In this document: positions 18,216-27,667 of the stretch, one piece after another
How positions within the stretch are numbered: position 1 is the stretch's first letter
Layout: the number at the start of each line of letters is the position of its first letter
Assembly (NCBI GenBank): GCA_963758025.1
Contig: CAVWUA010000021.1
Span: forward strand, 50,490 to 114,489
Reading direction: 5' to 3'
DNA from: CAVWUA01 sp963758025
GTDB lineage: Bacteria > Planctomycetota > Planctomycetia > Isosphaerales > Isosphaeraceae
DNA: 64,000 bases
Notes under the pieces: model-generated
Told to the model about the DNA's origin: nothing
Database searches by the model: none
Seen by the model: the letters and a program-made list of their open reading frames with translations, nothing else
Position numbers and translations under genes: made by a program

Positions 18216-18464
18216 ATGAAGATCCGAATCGAATACTGCTCCATGTGAAATTATGAGCCCCAGGCCGTCAGTTTGGCGGCAAAGCTCCTCGCTCGCTTCA
18301 AGCAGTCGATCTCCGAACTCGTGCTCGTCCCATCCAAGGGAGGCTGTTTTGAGATCACGGTGAACGATCATAGAATCTACTCCAAGCTGGAAACCGGTCG
18401 ATTTCCCGAGGAGACGTGGGTTCTGGAGGAACTGAACACACGCTTTAAACGCAAGAGGTCCTGA
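18216..18464 (+). CDS. SelW-like (Rdx family) selenoprotein with in-frame UGA (Sec)
   Basis: The gene starts at ATG 18216 behind AAAGGAG and reads MKIRIEYCSM-TGA-NYEPQAV. The TGA at 18246-18248 falls exactly on the second position of the CxxC/CxxU redox motif of the Rdx (SelW/SelT/SelH/Rdx12) family. After it the frame stays open to 18464 with family hallmarks: G-G-C-F-E-I-T-V-N-D, then SKLETGRFPEE (canonical SK-x-x-G-x-F-P). Length is 82 residues, normal for SelW. A 7-bp hairpin with a GUU loop follows the TGA at SECIS distance. I read it as CSMU with selenocysteine. The probable role is a small thioredoxin-fold redox protein; the partner is unknown. selD follows 58 bases downstream. A gene caller would start the protein at TTG 18273 and lose the active site. 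Confidence 0.88.
18264..18280 (+). promoter_or_regulatory. Putative bacterial SECIS hairpin of the SelW-like gene
   Basis: GCCGTCA (18264-18270) pairs with TGGCGGC (18274-18280) through seven base pairs, one of them U-G, leaving the triloop GTT. The loop begins 22 bases after the TGA at 18246-18248, inside the window expected for SelB-recognised SECIS elements in bacteria, which also favour a G at the start of the apical loop. It lies inside the coding region, as bacterial SECIS elements do. Confidence 0.7.
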
Positions 18465-18522
18465 CTCCGGCTGCGACCGTCGCAACCGGGACTGGACCTC
18501 CCCGGTCTTGCGAGACGGTTTC

Positions 18523-19578
18523 ATGTTCGGACGAAAAAAACGCCTGACCGACTATGCGAATTGTGCTGGGTGAGCGGGCAAGATTTCCCCTCAGGGGATC
18601 GCGCAGGTTCTGCGCGACTTGCCGGCTCGTTCCGCCGATCCAAACCTTCTCGTGGGAATCCATACCTTCGATGATGCGGGCGTCTATCGCATCAACGAGG
18701 GACTGGCACTCGTCCAGACGCTCGACTTCTTCCCTCCCTTGGTGGAAGATCCCTTCACGTTTGGCCAGATCGCCGCGGCGAATGCGCTCTCGGATGTTTA
18801 CGCGATGAACGGCCGCCCCTTGACGGTGATGAACATCGTGGGATTTCCCGACGATCGATTGCCGCTTTCGATCCTCGGCAAGATCCTTCAAGGCGCGGCC
18901 GACCGGATTCAGGAGGCGGGGGCGACGACCGTCGGCGGACACTCGGTTCGCGACGCCGAGATCAAGTTTGGACTGAGTGTCACGGGTCTGGTGGACCCCA
19001 GGGAGGTCATGACCAATGCCAGCGCTCGGGTTGGTGATTCGCTCGTGCTGACGAAGCCTCTCGGCACCGGGTTCGTCACCACGGCTCAGAAGCGAAGGGC
19101 CTGCCCCACCCCGGTTTTTCAGAAGGCGGTAGAGAGCATGATTCAACTCAACGCTGTGGGACGAGATGCAATCCGAAGCGCCGGTGGCGTGCATTCCGTG
19201 ACTGACATCACCGGCTTCGGCCTGGCGGGGCATGCCTCCGAGATGGCGGAAGCCTCCGGCGTGACGATCCGTCTCGACCTCGACGCGCTTCCCTTGATCG
19301 AGGGGGTCCTTCCGCTCGCGATTCCTCGATATTTCACGAGGGCGAGTCGAACGAATCGCGCATTCCTCGAGGAAAGACTTCGGATCGAGAGCCACGCGGA
19401 CCCGAAACGTCAGGAACTTACCTTCGACGCTCAGACTTCGGGCGGGTTGCTGATCGCCGTCGATCCCGCGCACGTGGAGCCACTGGCGTCCGAATTGCGA
19501 GCGAAGGGAGCGGCCTCGGCCTCCATCGTTGGCGACGTTGTGGATCGCCAGGGGACAACGGCCATTATTCTGCGATAG
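18523..19578 (+). CDS. selD: Selenophosphate synthase SelD, itself a selenoprotein (in-frame UGA)
   Basis: SelD makes selenophosphate from selenide and ATP, the Se donor for Sec-tRNA and other Se uses. From ATG 18523 the frame reads RLTDYANCAG-TGA-AGKISPQGIAQ. Alignment by eye to E. coli SelD (RLTQYSHGAGCGCKISP) puts the TGA at 18571-18573 on catalytic Cys17, the position where many SelDs carry Sec. Downstream motifs are intact: PNLLVG, DDAGVY, TLDFFPPLVEDPF, ANALSDVYAM, GGHSVRDAEIKFGLSVTG, LTKPLGTGF, VTDITGFGLAGHASEM and FDAQTSGGLLIAV. Length is 351 residues, normal. A strong hairpin follows the TGA. Gene callers would see only the part after the TGA (from about 18619). The ribosome binding site at 18523 is weak. 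Confidence 0.95.
18599..18617 (+). promoter_or_regulatory. Putative bacterial SECIS hairpin of selD
   Basis: TCGCGCAG (18599-18606) pairs perfectly with CTGCGCGA (18610-18617), eight base pairs, around a GTT triloop (18607-18609). The loop starts 33 bases after the UGA at 18571-18573. The upper part, GCAG-GTT-CTGC, closely resembles the apical GCAGGUCUGC of the E. coli fdhF SECIS. It has the same loop as the upstream SelW-like gene. Confidence 0.75.
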
Positions 19579-19601
19579 ATCGAGATCAAGGGGCGAGTCC
19601 G

Positions 19602-21034
19602 GTGCGCAGCGAGGAAAACCCTTCTCACGACATCTGGTGGATGTTCAAGCTGGTTCAGGGCAAGATCCGTCGGGCCTTTTCTGAATTTCTCACGATCCCC
19701 ACGCTGATCATTCTCGTTTATTTCTTTCTGGGAGTGGGAACCTACCGTCTCGATCACAACATGAAGGGCCGCTGAAACCGGTTTCCACGTTCCTGGAATC
19801 ACACTTCCTGCGCAATGCCCAGGCAACCAGCGATCTGCTGAGCACGATCGCCACGGGAATCGTCACCGTCACATCGATCACGTTCTCCCTCCTGTTACTG
19901 GCGGTTCAGCAGTCGGCGGCATCCCTCACGAACCAGGTCTTCGACCAGTTTCTGCGACGACGATCCAACCAGATTTACTTCGGGTTCTTCGTCGGTCTCG
20001 CGCTGTATTCCCTGCTGATCCTCGCCACGGTGGACCCGCCGTACAACCCGGTCCTCGGCGCCGCGCTGGCGTTCCTTCTGACGGTCGTCGCGTTCTATCA
20101 GTTAATCCTGCTGATCTACACGACCGTGGACCAGATGCGTCCCGTGGAAGTGATCCAGAAGATCCACGATCTGACCCTGGATGCGCGAGGCCGTCAGGAG
20201 CCCATCCTTCGACGGACGAGGCGGGAATCAGAAATCGATGATGCCGATCCAACGAGCATCCGATCGACCGAAAACGGTTTCATTACCAGTGTGGACATCG
20301 ACGCGATTGAGGAAGCCCTCGCATCTTTCGATGGTCAGGTGGAAGTCGTTCTGCGTGTCCCGATTGGCGGTTTTGTTGCCTATCAGGACGAGATCGCCGA
20401 GATTCGCAGTCGAGGGCCATTCGACCGCAAGGCGCTCGCGAGGTCGGTGCTGGAGGCGATCTCACTCGGACGTCAGCGCGAGCTGGATACCGACTCGGCG
20501 TACGGCATCGAGCAATTACTCGTCATCGGGTGGACGTCGATCTCGACCGCGAAATCGAACCCGGCTCCAGGTTTACTGACGATTCGTTCGCTGCGTGACC
20601 TGCTTGTCCGAATCTGTGGGAAAGAGGATCGCGAGTCCCGAGACGACGAGAAACCGGACGTCGTGCCGCTGGTTTACGAGGATCAGTTTTATTCCCAGTT
20701 AATCGATGCCCTGGAGTCGCTGGCTCTGGTTTCCTCCGAGTCGATGCAAGCCCGGACCATGACGGAAATCCTGCGGACGATCCAACTCACGTTTCCTCGA
20801 ATGCCCGGCCCGGTTCAGGATCGGTTCGAGGATCTGCTCCGCCGGATCGTCTCCTGCCTGGGAGACCATATGTTGACAGCCGAGCTGGAATCGTCCCTGA
20901 ATCGCTTGATTCAGATGCTCGAAACCGAAGGACGCAACGAGACGGCCGCCATTCTCCGGCAGGCCAGGGAGACGTTGGGCCAATCCATCGGTCGGCTCAA
21001 CAACCGCTCAACCCGCGTTCCCCAGTCCGGCTGA
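19602..21034 (+). CDS. DUF2254 family membrane protein; one frameshift
   Basis: The first frame starts at GTG 19602 (MRSEENPSHDIWWMFKLVQG) behind AAGGGGCGAG and contains TM1 (TLIILVYFFLGVGTYRLDHNM). It hits a TGA at 19773, exactly where another frame takes over with LKPVSTFLESHFLRNAQATSDLLSTIATG. The continuation has the DUF2254 core: TSITFSLLLLAVQQSAASLTNQVFDQFLRRRSNQIYFGFFVGLALYSLLIL, then a long soluble region (DIDAIEEALASFDGQVEVVLRVPIGGFVAYQ) and a helical C-terminus. Members are inner-membrane proteins of unknown role. The shift is a single-base indel near 19765-19772, probably an error. The TGA is not a Sec codon because the frame after it is not open or homologous. Confidence 0.8.
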
Positions 21035-21055
21035 GAGAACGCCGGACAGAGGTCG

Positions 21056-22024
21056 TTAGTTTTCCTGCCTCGCCTTCATCTCCGCGATGACCTCGGAGAG
21101 AATCTGGTCGAGGCCGCGCATGGGACGTTTTCCGAGCAAACCGTGGAGCTTGCTCAGGTCGGGAACCCGTCGCATCATGTCCTCGAATCCCGCTGTGTAC
21201 GCTTGACCATAAGGAATCTGACGGATTTCACTCCGCGCGCTGTCAAGGTGCGCACTCGCTCGGCGAGCTGGAGGATGGAAACCTCCTGATCGTTCCCGAC
21301 ATTGAAAACCTGGCCGAGCGCTTTCGGGTGATTCATCAACTTCGCCAGTCGCTCCACGACGTCGCTCACGTGAGCGAAGCAGCGCGATTGACTGCCGTCG
21401 CCGTAAACCGTGATGGGCTCGCCGGCCAATGCCTGCGTGACGAACCGGGGGATGACCATGCCGTATCGCCCGGTCTGTCGTGGACCCACGGTGTTGAACA
21501 GACGGGCCACGACGACCGGCAGCCGCGATTCGTGCCAGTGCGCCAGGGCGAGGAACTCATCGAGGGCCTTGGCACAGGCGTACGCCCAGCGTCTGGTGGT
21601 GGTCGGTCCCATCACGCAGTCATCCCCCTCGGAGAAGGGGACCTTGATCCCCTTGCCATACACTTCGCTCGTCGAGGTCAGGAGGAACGGTCGGCGGTAG
21701 CGCGCAGGCGCGGAGAACCACGTCGGTTCCGTTGACGATCGTCTCGATCGTCTTGACCGGTTCGTCCACAACCAATCGGACACCGACCGCGCTGGCCAGG
21801 TGGAAGACCGCCTGGCACTCCAGGACACAACGTTCCACGACCGAGGGATCGGTGACGCTGGCCACACGCAACTCGAACCCGGGGCGTCCCTCAACATGAG
21901 CGATGTTCTCATAGCGCCCGGTACTCAGATCGTCCAGGGAGAGAACCTCATGCCCTTCCGAGAGCAGATGCTCGGTCAGATAGCTCCCGATGAACCCTGC
22001 TCCTCCCGTGACGAGATATCTCAT
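21056..22024 (-). CDS. NAD-dependent nucleotide-sugar epimerase/dehydratase; two frameshifts
   Basis: An extended SDR of about 320 residues. Starting at ATG 22024, MRYLVTGGAGFIGSYLTEHLL carries the GxxGxxG NAD site, then LSLDDLSTGRYENI, VFHLASAVGVRLVV, TSTSEVYGKG (catalytic Ser/Thr) and YACAKALDEF (the YxxxK pair). RLFNTVGPRQTGRYGMVIPRF, FAHVSDVVERL and VFNVGNDQEVSILQLA complete the family pattern. It probably acts on a UDP- or GDP-sugar, for example as a UDP-glucuronate decarboxylase or 4-epimerase. Frame jumps occur near 21720 and near 21230; the corrected C-terminus ends at TAA 21056-21058 (IAEMKARQEN). Both shifts look like indel errors. It supplies sugars for envelope glycans, fitting the glycosyltransferase genes at 31-35 kb. 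Confidence 0.82.
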
Positions 22025-22301
22025 CCGGACCTCATATACCAGGCTGCGATCGGACAGTTCAAATCCCTCGTGGAGAGGCCCCCAGTGTAGCCTGCCCCTG
22101 GAACTCTGCAAAGGTGCGTGAAGACCCCGGAAGGAAGCCCGCCGAAGTCACCATAGAGCCATTTGTCTCAACTGTTGAAATCGCTGCGACCGATATCAAG
22201 GAAAGAGGTTCGCGTATCCTGGCCTTTCGTGTCCCTGGACGTGACGTTTCCGCGATCAGACAAACCGTCTTGCCCTTACGGAACGAAAAGGAGCGGACGA
22301 C

Positions 22302-24080
22302 TTGCCAGGCGATGAATACCGGAGTCCACGCTGGGTCGTCGCGGGCATCGCCTTCGCGATCCTGACATCATACGCCCGAGCGCAGGAGCTTCCTCCCGCG
22401 CTCGGGCCGTCCGATCCCGCGGAGATCGACGCGCGACTCTTGCAACGGCTCGATCAGTTGGAACGCGAGGTTCAGGAAGTTCACAGCCTTCGCAATCAGG
22501 TTCAACAACTGCAGAACGAGGTCCAGACCTTACGAAGCAATCAATCGCAACCCCCACAACCGTCTCTCGTGACACCGCCTGGCCCGCCCGATTATCACTC
22601 CCTCATGAACGGGAATAGCTCCGGTGATGGCCAGCAACGTTCCCAGGGAGGCGGGGGCGGCGAGGGATCGAGTGGGGGCGGTGGGTCGGGCTCCGGCTAC
22701 TCAGGGGGAGCTGGGAGTGGTGCTCTCTCGACCAGTGGCGGTGGTGGTGGCGGTTCCGGCGGAGGGCAGGGGAGCGTCGGGCGCGGTTCTCGCGTGGGGA
22801 GCCGATCTCCGGCCGGATATGATATTGATGTGAAATATCTGTACAACTTCGCGGGTGGCTATTTTAGTCTGTCCGACGAGGATGATGAGTTCGTCCTGAA
22901 CATCCAGAACATGCTCGTCGCCGATGGGACCTTTCTCGATCGGCAAGAGGCCCCGACGCGACAAAAGGGATTCAACATTCCCTTCCAACGTCTCTACCTC
23001 TACGGCAACATCACGAAGAACTGGGAATATCAGATTTCCGAACAGAGTTCGCTTGGCAGCTTTAATCTGCTGGACTTGCTGGTGAACGTCCATTACGACG
23101 ACCGCATCATGTTCAAGTTCGGCCGGTTCCTCGCGCCCTTTTATTACCAGGATTACGCGACGTTCCCGATGCTGGTGCCGACGATCAGCTACTCCTCCCT
23201 GTTCCAGTTCTCCGCGCAACGGCAAGTCGGCGCGATGATCTGGGGCAAGGTGGCGAAGAACCGGATGCAGTATCAAATCGGTGTCTTTAACGGGATCCCC
23301 GACGGCTACTTTGATTTCGACACGCACAAGGACTTCGCCGGTTCGCTCACGTTCACTCCCTTCATGCAGGATGATCGGGAGTGGCTTCAGAACCTCGGTT
23401 TTGGCGTCAGCACGGAAACCGGACGTCAGGATTATCGCCTGAACCGGGTTGAGAACCTTTCCTTCATCGCGGGTGCGGGGTCCCCGAGCACCAACTCCCA
23501 GTACGTCAATGCCAACGGCATTCCGTTCTTCAAGTACAACTCGGACGTGGTCGCTCTCGGTGAACGAACCCGGATCGCGCCTCACCTCTTCTGGTACGGA
23601 CGATTCAGCTTTCTGGGCGAGTACGTGATCCAGAGCCGCACGCTGGCGGACCCCTTCACGCGGGGCATATCCGTTCAGAGGGGTTTTTATGTCCAGACGT
23701 CCTATTTTCTGACAGGGGAACGGAACACCGGCGACGGCACGGGCGGGTTCCCGACGATCATCCCGAACCGGCCCTTGAACGTCAGCCAGGGTGAGTACGG
23801 AATCGGAGCGTGGGAGATCGCCGCGCAATTTTCCGAGTTGAATGTCGGTGACGGTGATATCCGTCGCGGCTTCGCCGATCCCAAGTGGGCGACGCGGCTG
23901 GATGAGTTGATGGTCGGTGTCAACTGGTGGCCGAACAAGTACGTCCGTGTCAGCTTCGACTGGGTTCTCGACGTCTTCAACAAGCCGATCCCCTGGCCGA
24001 TCAACGATCGACCGGATCCGAATACGAATCCGATCGACCGGCTGAACATCTTCTGGGGCCGCGTTGCCTTCTTCTTCTAG
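22302..24080 (+). CDS. Outer-membrane porin (OprP/OprO-like) with coiled coil and Gly-rich linker
   Basis: A 592-residue protein. TTG start at 22302 behind AAAGGAGCGG; signal peptide WVVAGIAFAILTSYARA, cleaved before QELP. Residues about 45-85 form a heptad coiled coil (LLQRLDQLEREVQEV, RNQVQQLQNEVQTLRS), as in porins that trimerise through an N-terminal stalk. Residues about 100-165 are an unusually pure Gly/Ser linker. From about 170 the sequence alternates as a beta barrel (YLYNFAGGYFSL, RIMFKFGRFLAPFYYQDYATFPML) and matches phosphate-selective porin-type (OprP/OprO) domains. It ends with WGRVAFFF, the C-terminal Phe used by the BAM machinery. It forms an anion or general diffusion channel; specificity unknown. 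Confidence 0.85.
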   Translation: MPGDEYRSPRWVVAGIAFAILTSYARAQELPPALGPSDPAEIDARLLQRLDQLEREVQEVHSLRNQVQQLQNEVQTLRSNQSQPPQPSLVTPPGPPDYHSLMNGNSSGDGQQRSQGGGGGEGSSGGGGSGSGYSGGAGSGALSTSGGGGGGSGGGQGSVGRGSRVGSRSPAGYDIDVKYLYNFAGGYFSLSDEDDEFVLNIQNMLVADGTFLDRQEAPTRQKGFNIPFQRLYLYGNITKNWEYQISEQSSLGSFNLLDLLVNVHYDDRIMFKFGRFLAPFYYQDYATFPMLVPTISYSSLFQFSAQRQVGAMIWGKVAKNRMQYQIGVFNGIPDGYFDFDTHKDFAGSLTFTPFMQDDREWLQNLGFGVSTETGRQDYRLNRVENLSFIAGAGSPSTNSQYVNANGIPFFKYNSDVVALGERTRIAPHLFWYGRFSFLGEYVIQSRTLADPFTRGISVQRGFYVQTSYFLTGERNTGDGTGGFPTIIPNRPLNVSQGEYGIGAWEIAAQFSELNVGDGDIRRGFADPKWATRLDELMVGVNWWPNKYVRVSFDWVLDVFNKPIPWPINDRPDPNTNPIDRLNIFWGRVAFFF

Positions 24081-24090
24081 GATGCGCCGA

Positions 24091-24686
24091 TCACTCGTCC
24101 AGCTCGACGTTCCAGTACGCCTCGCTCAGGAACTTGGACCAGCTTTCAATCCGAACGCCATGCGAGGCGTAGAGCGGTCCCCAGTGCGGGCGCCTGGGCG
24201 TCTTGCGGAGCCGCATTCCCGCCTGAACGGGAGTGCGGTTCGCCTTGGCGCGTTGCAGGAGACGCAGGCCAGAACGCAATTGTCCCAGGTGGAGGTACCG
24301 CCCAGCGAACGAGGGACGATGTGATCGATCGTCAGCTCCGAGCTTCCGGGCCGCTTGCCGCAGTACTGACAGGTCGCATGGTCGCGCCGGAAGAGATTCC
24401 GGCGATTGAACGTCACGATCGACTGGCGGACCCGGTCGTAATGCGTGAGCGTCAGGACTTCAGGCACTCGCAGGCGGAACCGGACGGCCTGGAGAAAGGG
24501 CTCGCCGTCGCGCGGGGCGAGACGGGACCAGTCAGCCCAGGTGTAGAGCTGGTAGTCCTCGGGATCGACCACGCGCGCGGAGGCATTGCAGAGCATTGTC
24601 AACGCCCGCGCGACTGTGGCCACGCCGACGGGTTGCCAGCTACGGTTTAGAACCAGGGTCGGTCGATTGAGCACGGAAACGGACAT
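24091..24686 (-). CDS. HNH endonuclease family protein; one frameshift near the C-terminus
   Basis: From ATG 24686 (MSVSVLNRPTLVLNRSWQPVGV), preceded by GGGAGGCTTTG, the protein has an N-terminal region typical of a widespread about 200-residue HNH family. The HNH core follows: CQYCGKRPGSSELTIDHIVPRSLGGTSTWDNCVLACVSCN, with the two CxxC zinc pairs, the catalytic DH and the N. The frame shifts near 24245; the continuation, KANRTPVQAGMRLRKTPRRPHW, is the usual C-terminal motif of this family. The end at 24091 is TGA. It is probably a DNA nuclease of unknown physiological role, conserved in cyanobacteria and planctomycetes (family knowledge). It converges with the porin gene. Confidence 0.85.
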
Positions 24687-24933
24687 CAAAGCCTCCCGAC
24701 GAGCCGGGTCAGGGGACCGGAGGAATCGAACCTCCTCAAATTGAAGTTCCATTACAGCATATCACGGAGGGACTCGACACCCCCGAATCGTCCTGGGAAT
24801 GTCTCTCGCGGATTGTGGACACAACAGCACGGCGGCGGGTTCTGTCGAGGATGCCCCATACCCTCAGGTCGGGTATGCTGTTTGCTGATCGTACCCCGCG
24901 AAGCATCCATTTCGAAGGGGCGAGGCCAAGAGG

Positions 24934-26209
24934 ATGAAGGCGGAAGTCATCGCGATCGGCAGCGAACTCGTCTGTGGACAGCGGCTCGATACCAACAGCC
25001 AGTGGATCAGCGAACGGCTGGAGAGCCTGGGAATCCCGGTCCGGTTTCATACGAGTGTCGGGGATGACCTGGAGGAGAACATCTCGGTCTTCCGCGTCGC
25101 TGCGGAACGGGCCGACCTGATCGTCACCAGTGGGGGGCTCGGGCCGACGCAGGATGACCTCACCCGGGACGCCCTGGCGCAGGCGTCCGGTGTGTCGCTG
25201 ATCGAAGATCCCGAAGCCCTTGCCGGAATCCACGCCCTCTTCGCCCGGCGAAACCGGACGATGACGGAGCGCAACCGTATTCAGGCCCTGATTCCCCAGG
25301 GGGCTGAGGTGCTTCCGAACCCCATCGGAACGGCCCCCGGAATCTGGATGTCCCACAACCGCGCCGTGTTCGCGTGCCTTCCTGGCGTCCCCTCCGAGTT
25401 GAAGCAGATGTTCGACGAGCAGGTCGTGCCTCGTCTACGAGATCGAGGGATGTCACGGCGGGTCATCGTCCATCGGTACGTCAATCTCTTCGGCAAGGGA
25501 GAGTCGGATATCGAGGCCCAGGCGCTCGATCTTGACGGTCCGAGGACGACGTCCCGAGGTCGGCATCACGGCGCACGATGCCACGATCAGCTTCCGCGTG
25601 TCGTGCGACGGAGCCGACGAGCTGGAGGCGTGCCGCGTGATCGAGCCGACCCTGGAGTTGATCCGTTCCCGGTTCGGGAATCTCGTCATCGGTCTGGGCA
25701 AGGCGGACGTGGCCGAGGGGCTCGTCGAGCAACTGACACGCACGGGAGCCACGCTCGCCACGGCCGAATCCTGCACAGGGGGCCTGGTCGCCCACCGGAT
25801 CACGTCGATCGCCGGGGTGAGTCCGTTCTACCCAGGGGGCATCGTCAGTTACGCCAACGAGGCGAAGGAACAACTGCTCGGCGTCCCTCGAGAGCTACTG
25901 GAAACCCACGGCGCGGTCAGTCCCCAGGTGGCGGACGCCATGGCCAGGGGGGTGCGAGAGCGATTCGGTGCGGATATCGGCCTGAGCATCACCGGCGTCG
26001 CCGGTCCGACCGGCGGCTCGGAGGAAAAGCCGGTCGGACTCGTGTATCTCGGTCTGGCGACAGCCGAAGGCGTTGAGAACCGGAAGCTGGAACTGGGACC
26101 GGAACAACCCCGCGACGTCATCCAGAGCCGGGCCGCCAAGCACGCGATGAACTGGGTCAGGCTCTTGCTCCTGTCTCGTGACAGCCTGGCCTCGGCGAAC
26201 ACGGCCTGA
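24934..26209 (+). CDS. cinA: CinA-family protein (competence/damage-inducible; NMN deamidase); one frameshift
   Basis: The N-terminal MoCF-biosynthesis-like domain (MKAEVIAIGSELVCGQRLDTNSQWISERL, VTSGGLGPTQDDLTRDALA, NPIGTAPGIW, CLPGVPSELKQMF) is followed by a linker. The C-terminal CinA domain has TLATAESCTGGLVAHRITSIAGVSPFYPGGIVSYANEAKEQLLGV and SITGVAGPTGGSEEKPVGLVYLG. CinA proteins hydrolyse ADP-ribose and/or deamidate nicotinamide mononucleotide in pyridine-nucleotide salvage. An extra T near 25531 (GATCTTGACGG) breaks the frame between QALDL and TVRGRRPEVGITAH; both halves are otherwise full length (about 424 residues in all). This is most likely a sequencing indel. Confidence 0.9.
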
Positions 26210-26228
26210 CCCTGGAATCGCTCGGCCT

Positions 26229-26781
26229 TTATTGCGACTCTCGTTTCGATTCAGCGGGTTGCAACTGAATCACCGAACTGGCCTGATTGTGATTTTTCGC
26301 CTCCTCATAGATCACCTTCACGAACCGGCCGGCGCTCAGGTCGGACGCCTTGATCTCGGAAGTGTCTTTTTGATCGGGAGAGCCCTTCACTCCCGAAGGA
26401 TCGTCCATGACTCCCAGATCGCACTTCCAGAGTTTGGTCTGGGGGCCGACATCCACCTTGATGAGCGTGTTTTCCGACTTGGGTTGCCCTTCCGTGGTGA
26501 TCGACCGATCGACGGCCGCCTTGCCCGCGGGGTTCTCTCGGGCATAGTCGCGCCAGTTGGCCGCCGTGTTGATCGTCAATTGCATGTGTTTTGAACCGGC
26601 AGTCGCCTTTCTTCGAATCATCGTCCGAGGCCTGGCCCCGCGGTTCGACCTTGATGATCACACCCGTGATCTGAGATCGTTTCCCGGCTTTGGCCTTCGC
26701 ATCCTGCGCTTGGCTGATTCCGGAATATGCGATCAGAGAGACGACCATCACGACCGCGCCGAGAGATGTGCGTTGAATCAT
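26229..26781 (-). CDS. Small exported protein of unknown function; one frameshift
   Basis: ATG 26781 follows AAGGAGG; the N-terminus MIQRTSLGAVVMVVSLIAYSGISQA is a signal peptide cleaved before QDAKAK. The mature part continues through RSQITGVIIKVEPRGQASDDDSKK, then the frame shifts near 26600 into TAGSKHMQLTINTAANWRDYARENP to the TAA at 26229. The mature protein is about 160 residues with a probable small beta-rich fold (TLIKVDVGPQTKLWKCDL, GRFVKVIYEE). No known enzymatic motif. It starts 13 bases after the stop of the minus-strand membrane protein gene, so the two are likely co-transcribed. Confidence 0.6.
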
Positions 26782-26794
26782 GGAGGGACCTCCT

Positions 26795-27667
26795 TCACGT
26801 TCTGTCCGCGGGGAGACTGGAAGGCTCCAGGGTTCGCTCCCCGTTCGACCGGGAGGGAAGGCGGTGCAAGTCCGGGGCCGAGGCGGGTCGGAGTTGATCA
26901 TCTTGAACATGCCACCCTCTCCAGATTCTTGCCGCGTCGGGATGATGATGGCGAAGCCAGAGGGTCGCCTGATCCAGCAAGTCGCGCCGCCGTGATTCCG
27001 GCGCGTCCACGGCCTTCAAGAGCAAGCGGGCCAGCTTCTGGTTCGGTCCATCTTCCTCCGCGACACGTCGAAGAGTCGCCCGGGCTTCGTCGCGTTGAGG
27101 CCCCTCGACTGGTGCATGGATGGCCTGGATCGCGTCGGTCCAGAGTTGGAAAATGGGGTCCGGGCGCTTCGACAGTTCGTCAAGCAGTTCCGCCGAGGGA
27201 TGGATCGTGGCTTCCGGCACGTAGGCCAAGGGGCGAAGCGCGAGCAGACGGAGCCAGTCAGGCCAGTCCTCGCTCCGGGCGATCGCCAGGAGGTAGGCCC
27301 GCGGATTCTCGACAACCAGCTCGGTGCCGAGTGATTCCCACATCAAGTAACGCGCCAGGTCGGGTAAGGACTTACGCAGGCCGATGTCCCAGTATTCCTG
27401 CTGCGTTACCTGATCGTCACGGCTCAGGCGAAACGCGGCGTTGATCCGTTCGATTTTGGGGCGGCTCTTGTCGTGGAGGATATAGACGTTGCTCCAGACG
27501 TCGCGCAACGACCACATCCCCAGGGAAAACCAGGTGATCAGGCCGACGAGAACGACCAGCCCGAGGATTCCCAGATAGAAGAACGACCCGTATTTTTCGA
27601 CCGGTGTTTTGCGGTCGAACGGGTCGGGAGGCGTGATGATCGGCAGGTCGGATTTCGGCGGTGGCAT
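26795..27667 (-). CDS. Single-span membrane protein of unknown function
   Basis: Starting at ATG 27667 (MPPPKSDLPIITPPDPFDRKTPVEKYG) there is one membrane helix, FFYLGILGLVVLVGLITWFSLGMW. A soluble alpha-helical region of about 210 residues follows (SLRDVWSNVYILHDKSRPKIERINAAFRLSRDD to RRRDLLDQATLWLRHH). The helical stretches look like degenerate TPR/HEAT-type scaffolding, but no repeat can be assigned with certainty. The last 35 residues are low in coding character, so a small indel near the 3' end is possible. It precedes the exported protein gene by 13 bases. Function unknown. Confidence 0.6.
   Translation of the reverse strand: MPPPKSDLPIITPPDPFDRKTPVEKYGSFFYLGILGLVVLVGLITWFSLGMWSLRDVWSNVYILHDKSRPKIERINAAFRLSRDDQVTQQEYWDIGLRKSLPDLARYLMWESLGTELVVENPRAYLLAIARSEDWPDWLRLLALRPLAYVPEATIHPSAELLDELSKRPDPIFQLWTDAIQAIHAPVEGPQRDEARATLRRVAEEDGPNQKLARLLLKAVDAPESRRRDLLDQATLWLRHHHPDAARIWRGWHVQDDQLRPASAPDLHRLPSRSNGERTLEPSSLPADRT

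Noticed and set aside
19773..19775. In-frame TGA in the DUF2254 gene as a possible third Sec codon
   Set aside because: The frame beyond the TGA is not open or homologous; the family sequence resumes in another frame, so this is a frameshift.
24712..24735. A tRNA T-arm-like element on the minus strand (GGAGG-TTCGATT-CCTCC followed by GGTCCCC), close to the HNH gene start
   Set aside because: No matching D-arm or anticodon arm could be built upstream, and the stretch lies in an open frame just before the HNH start. Taken as coincidence or a remnant, not a tRNA.
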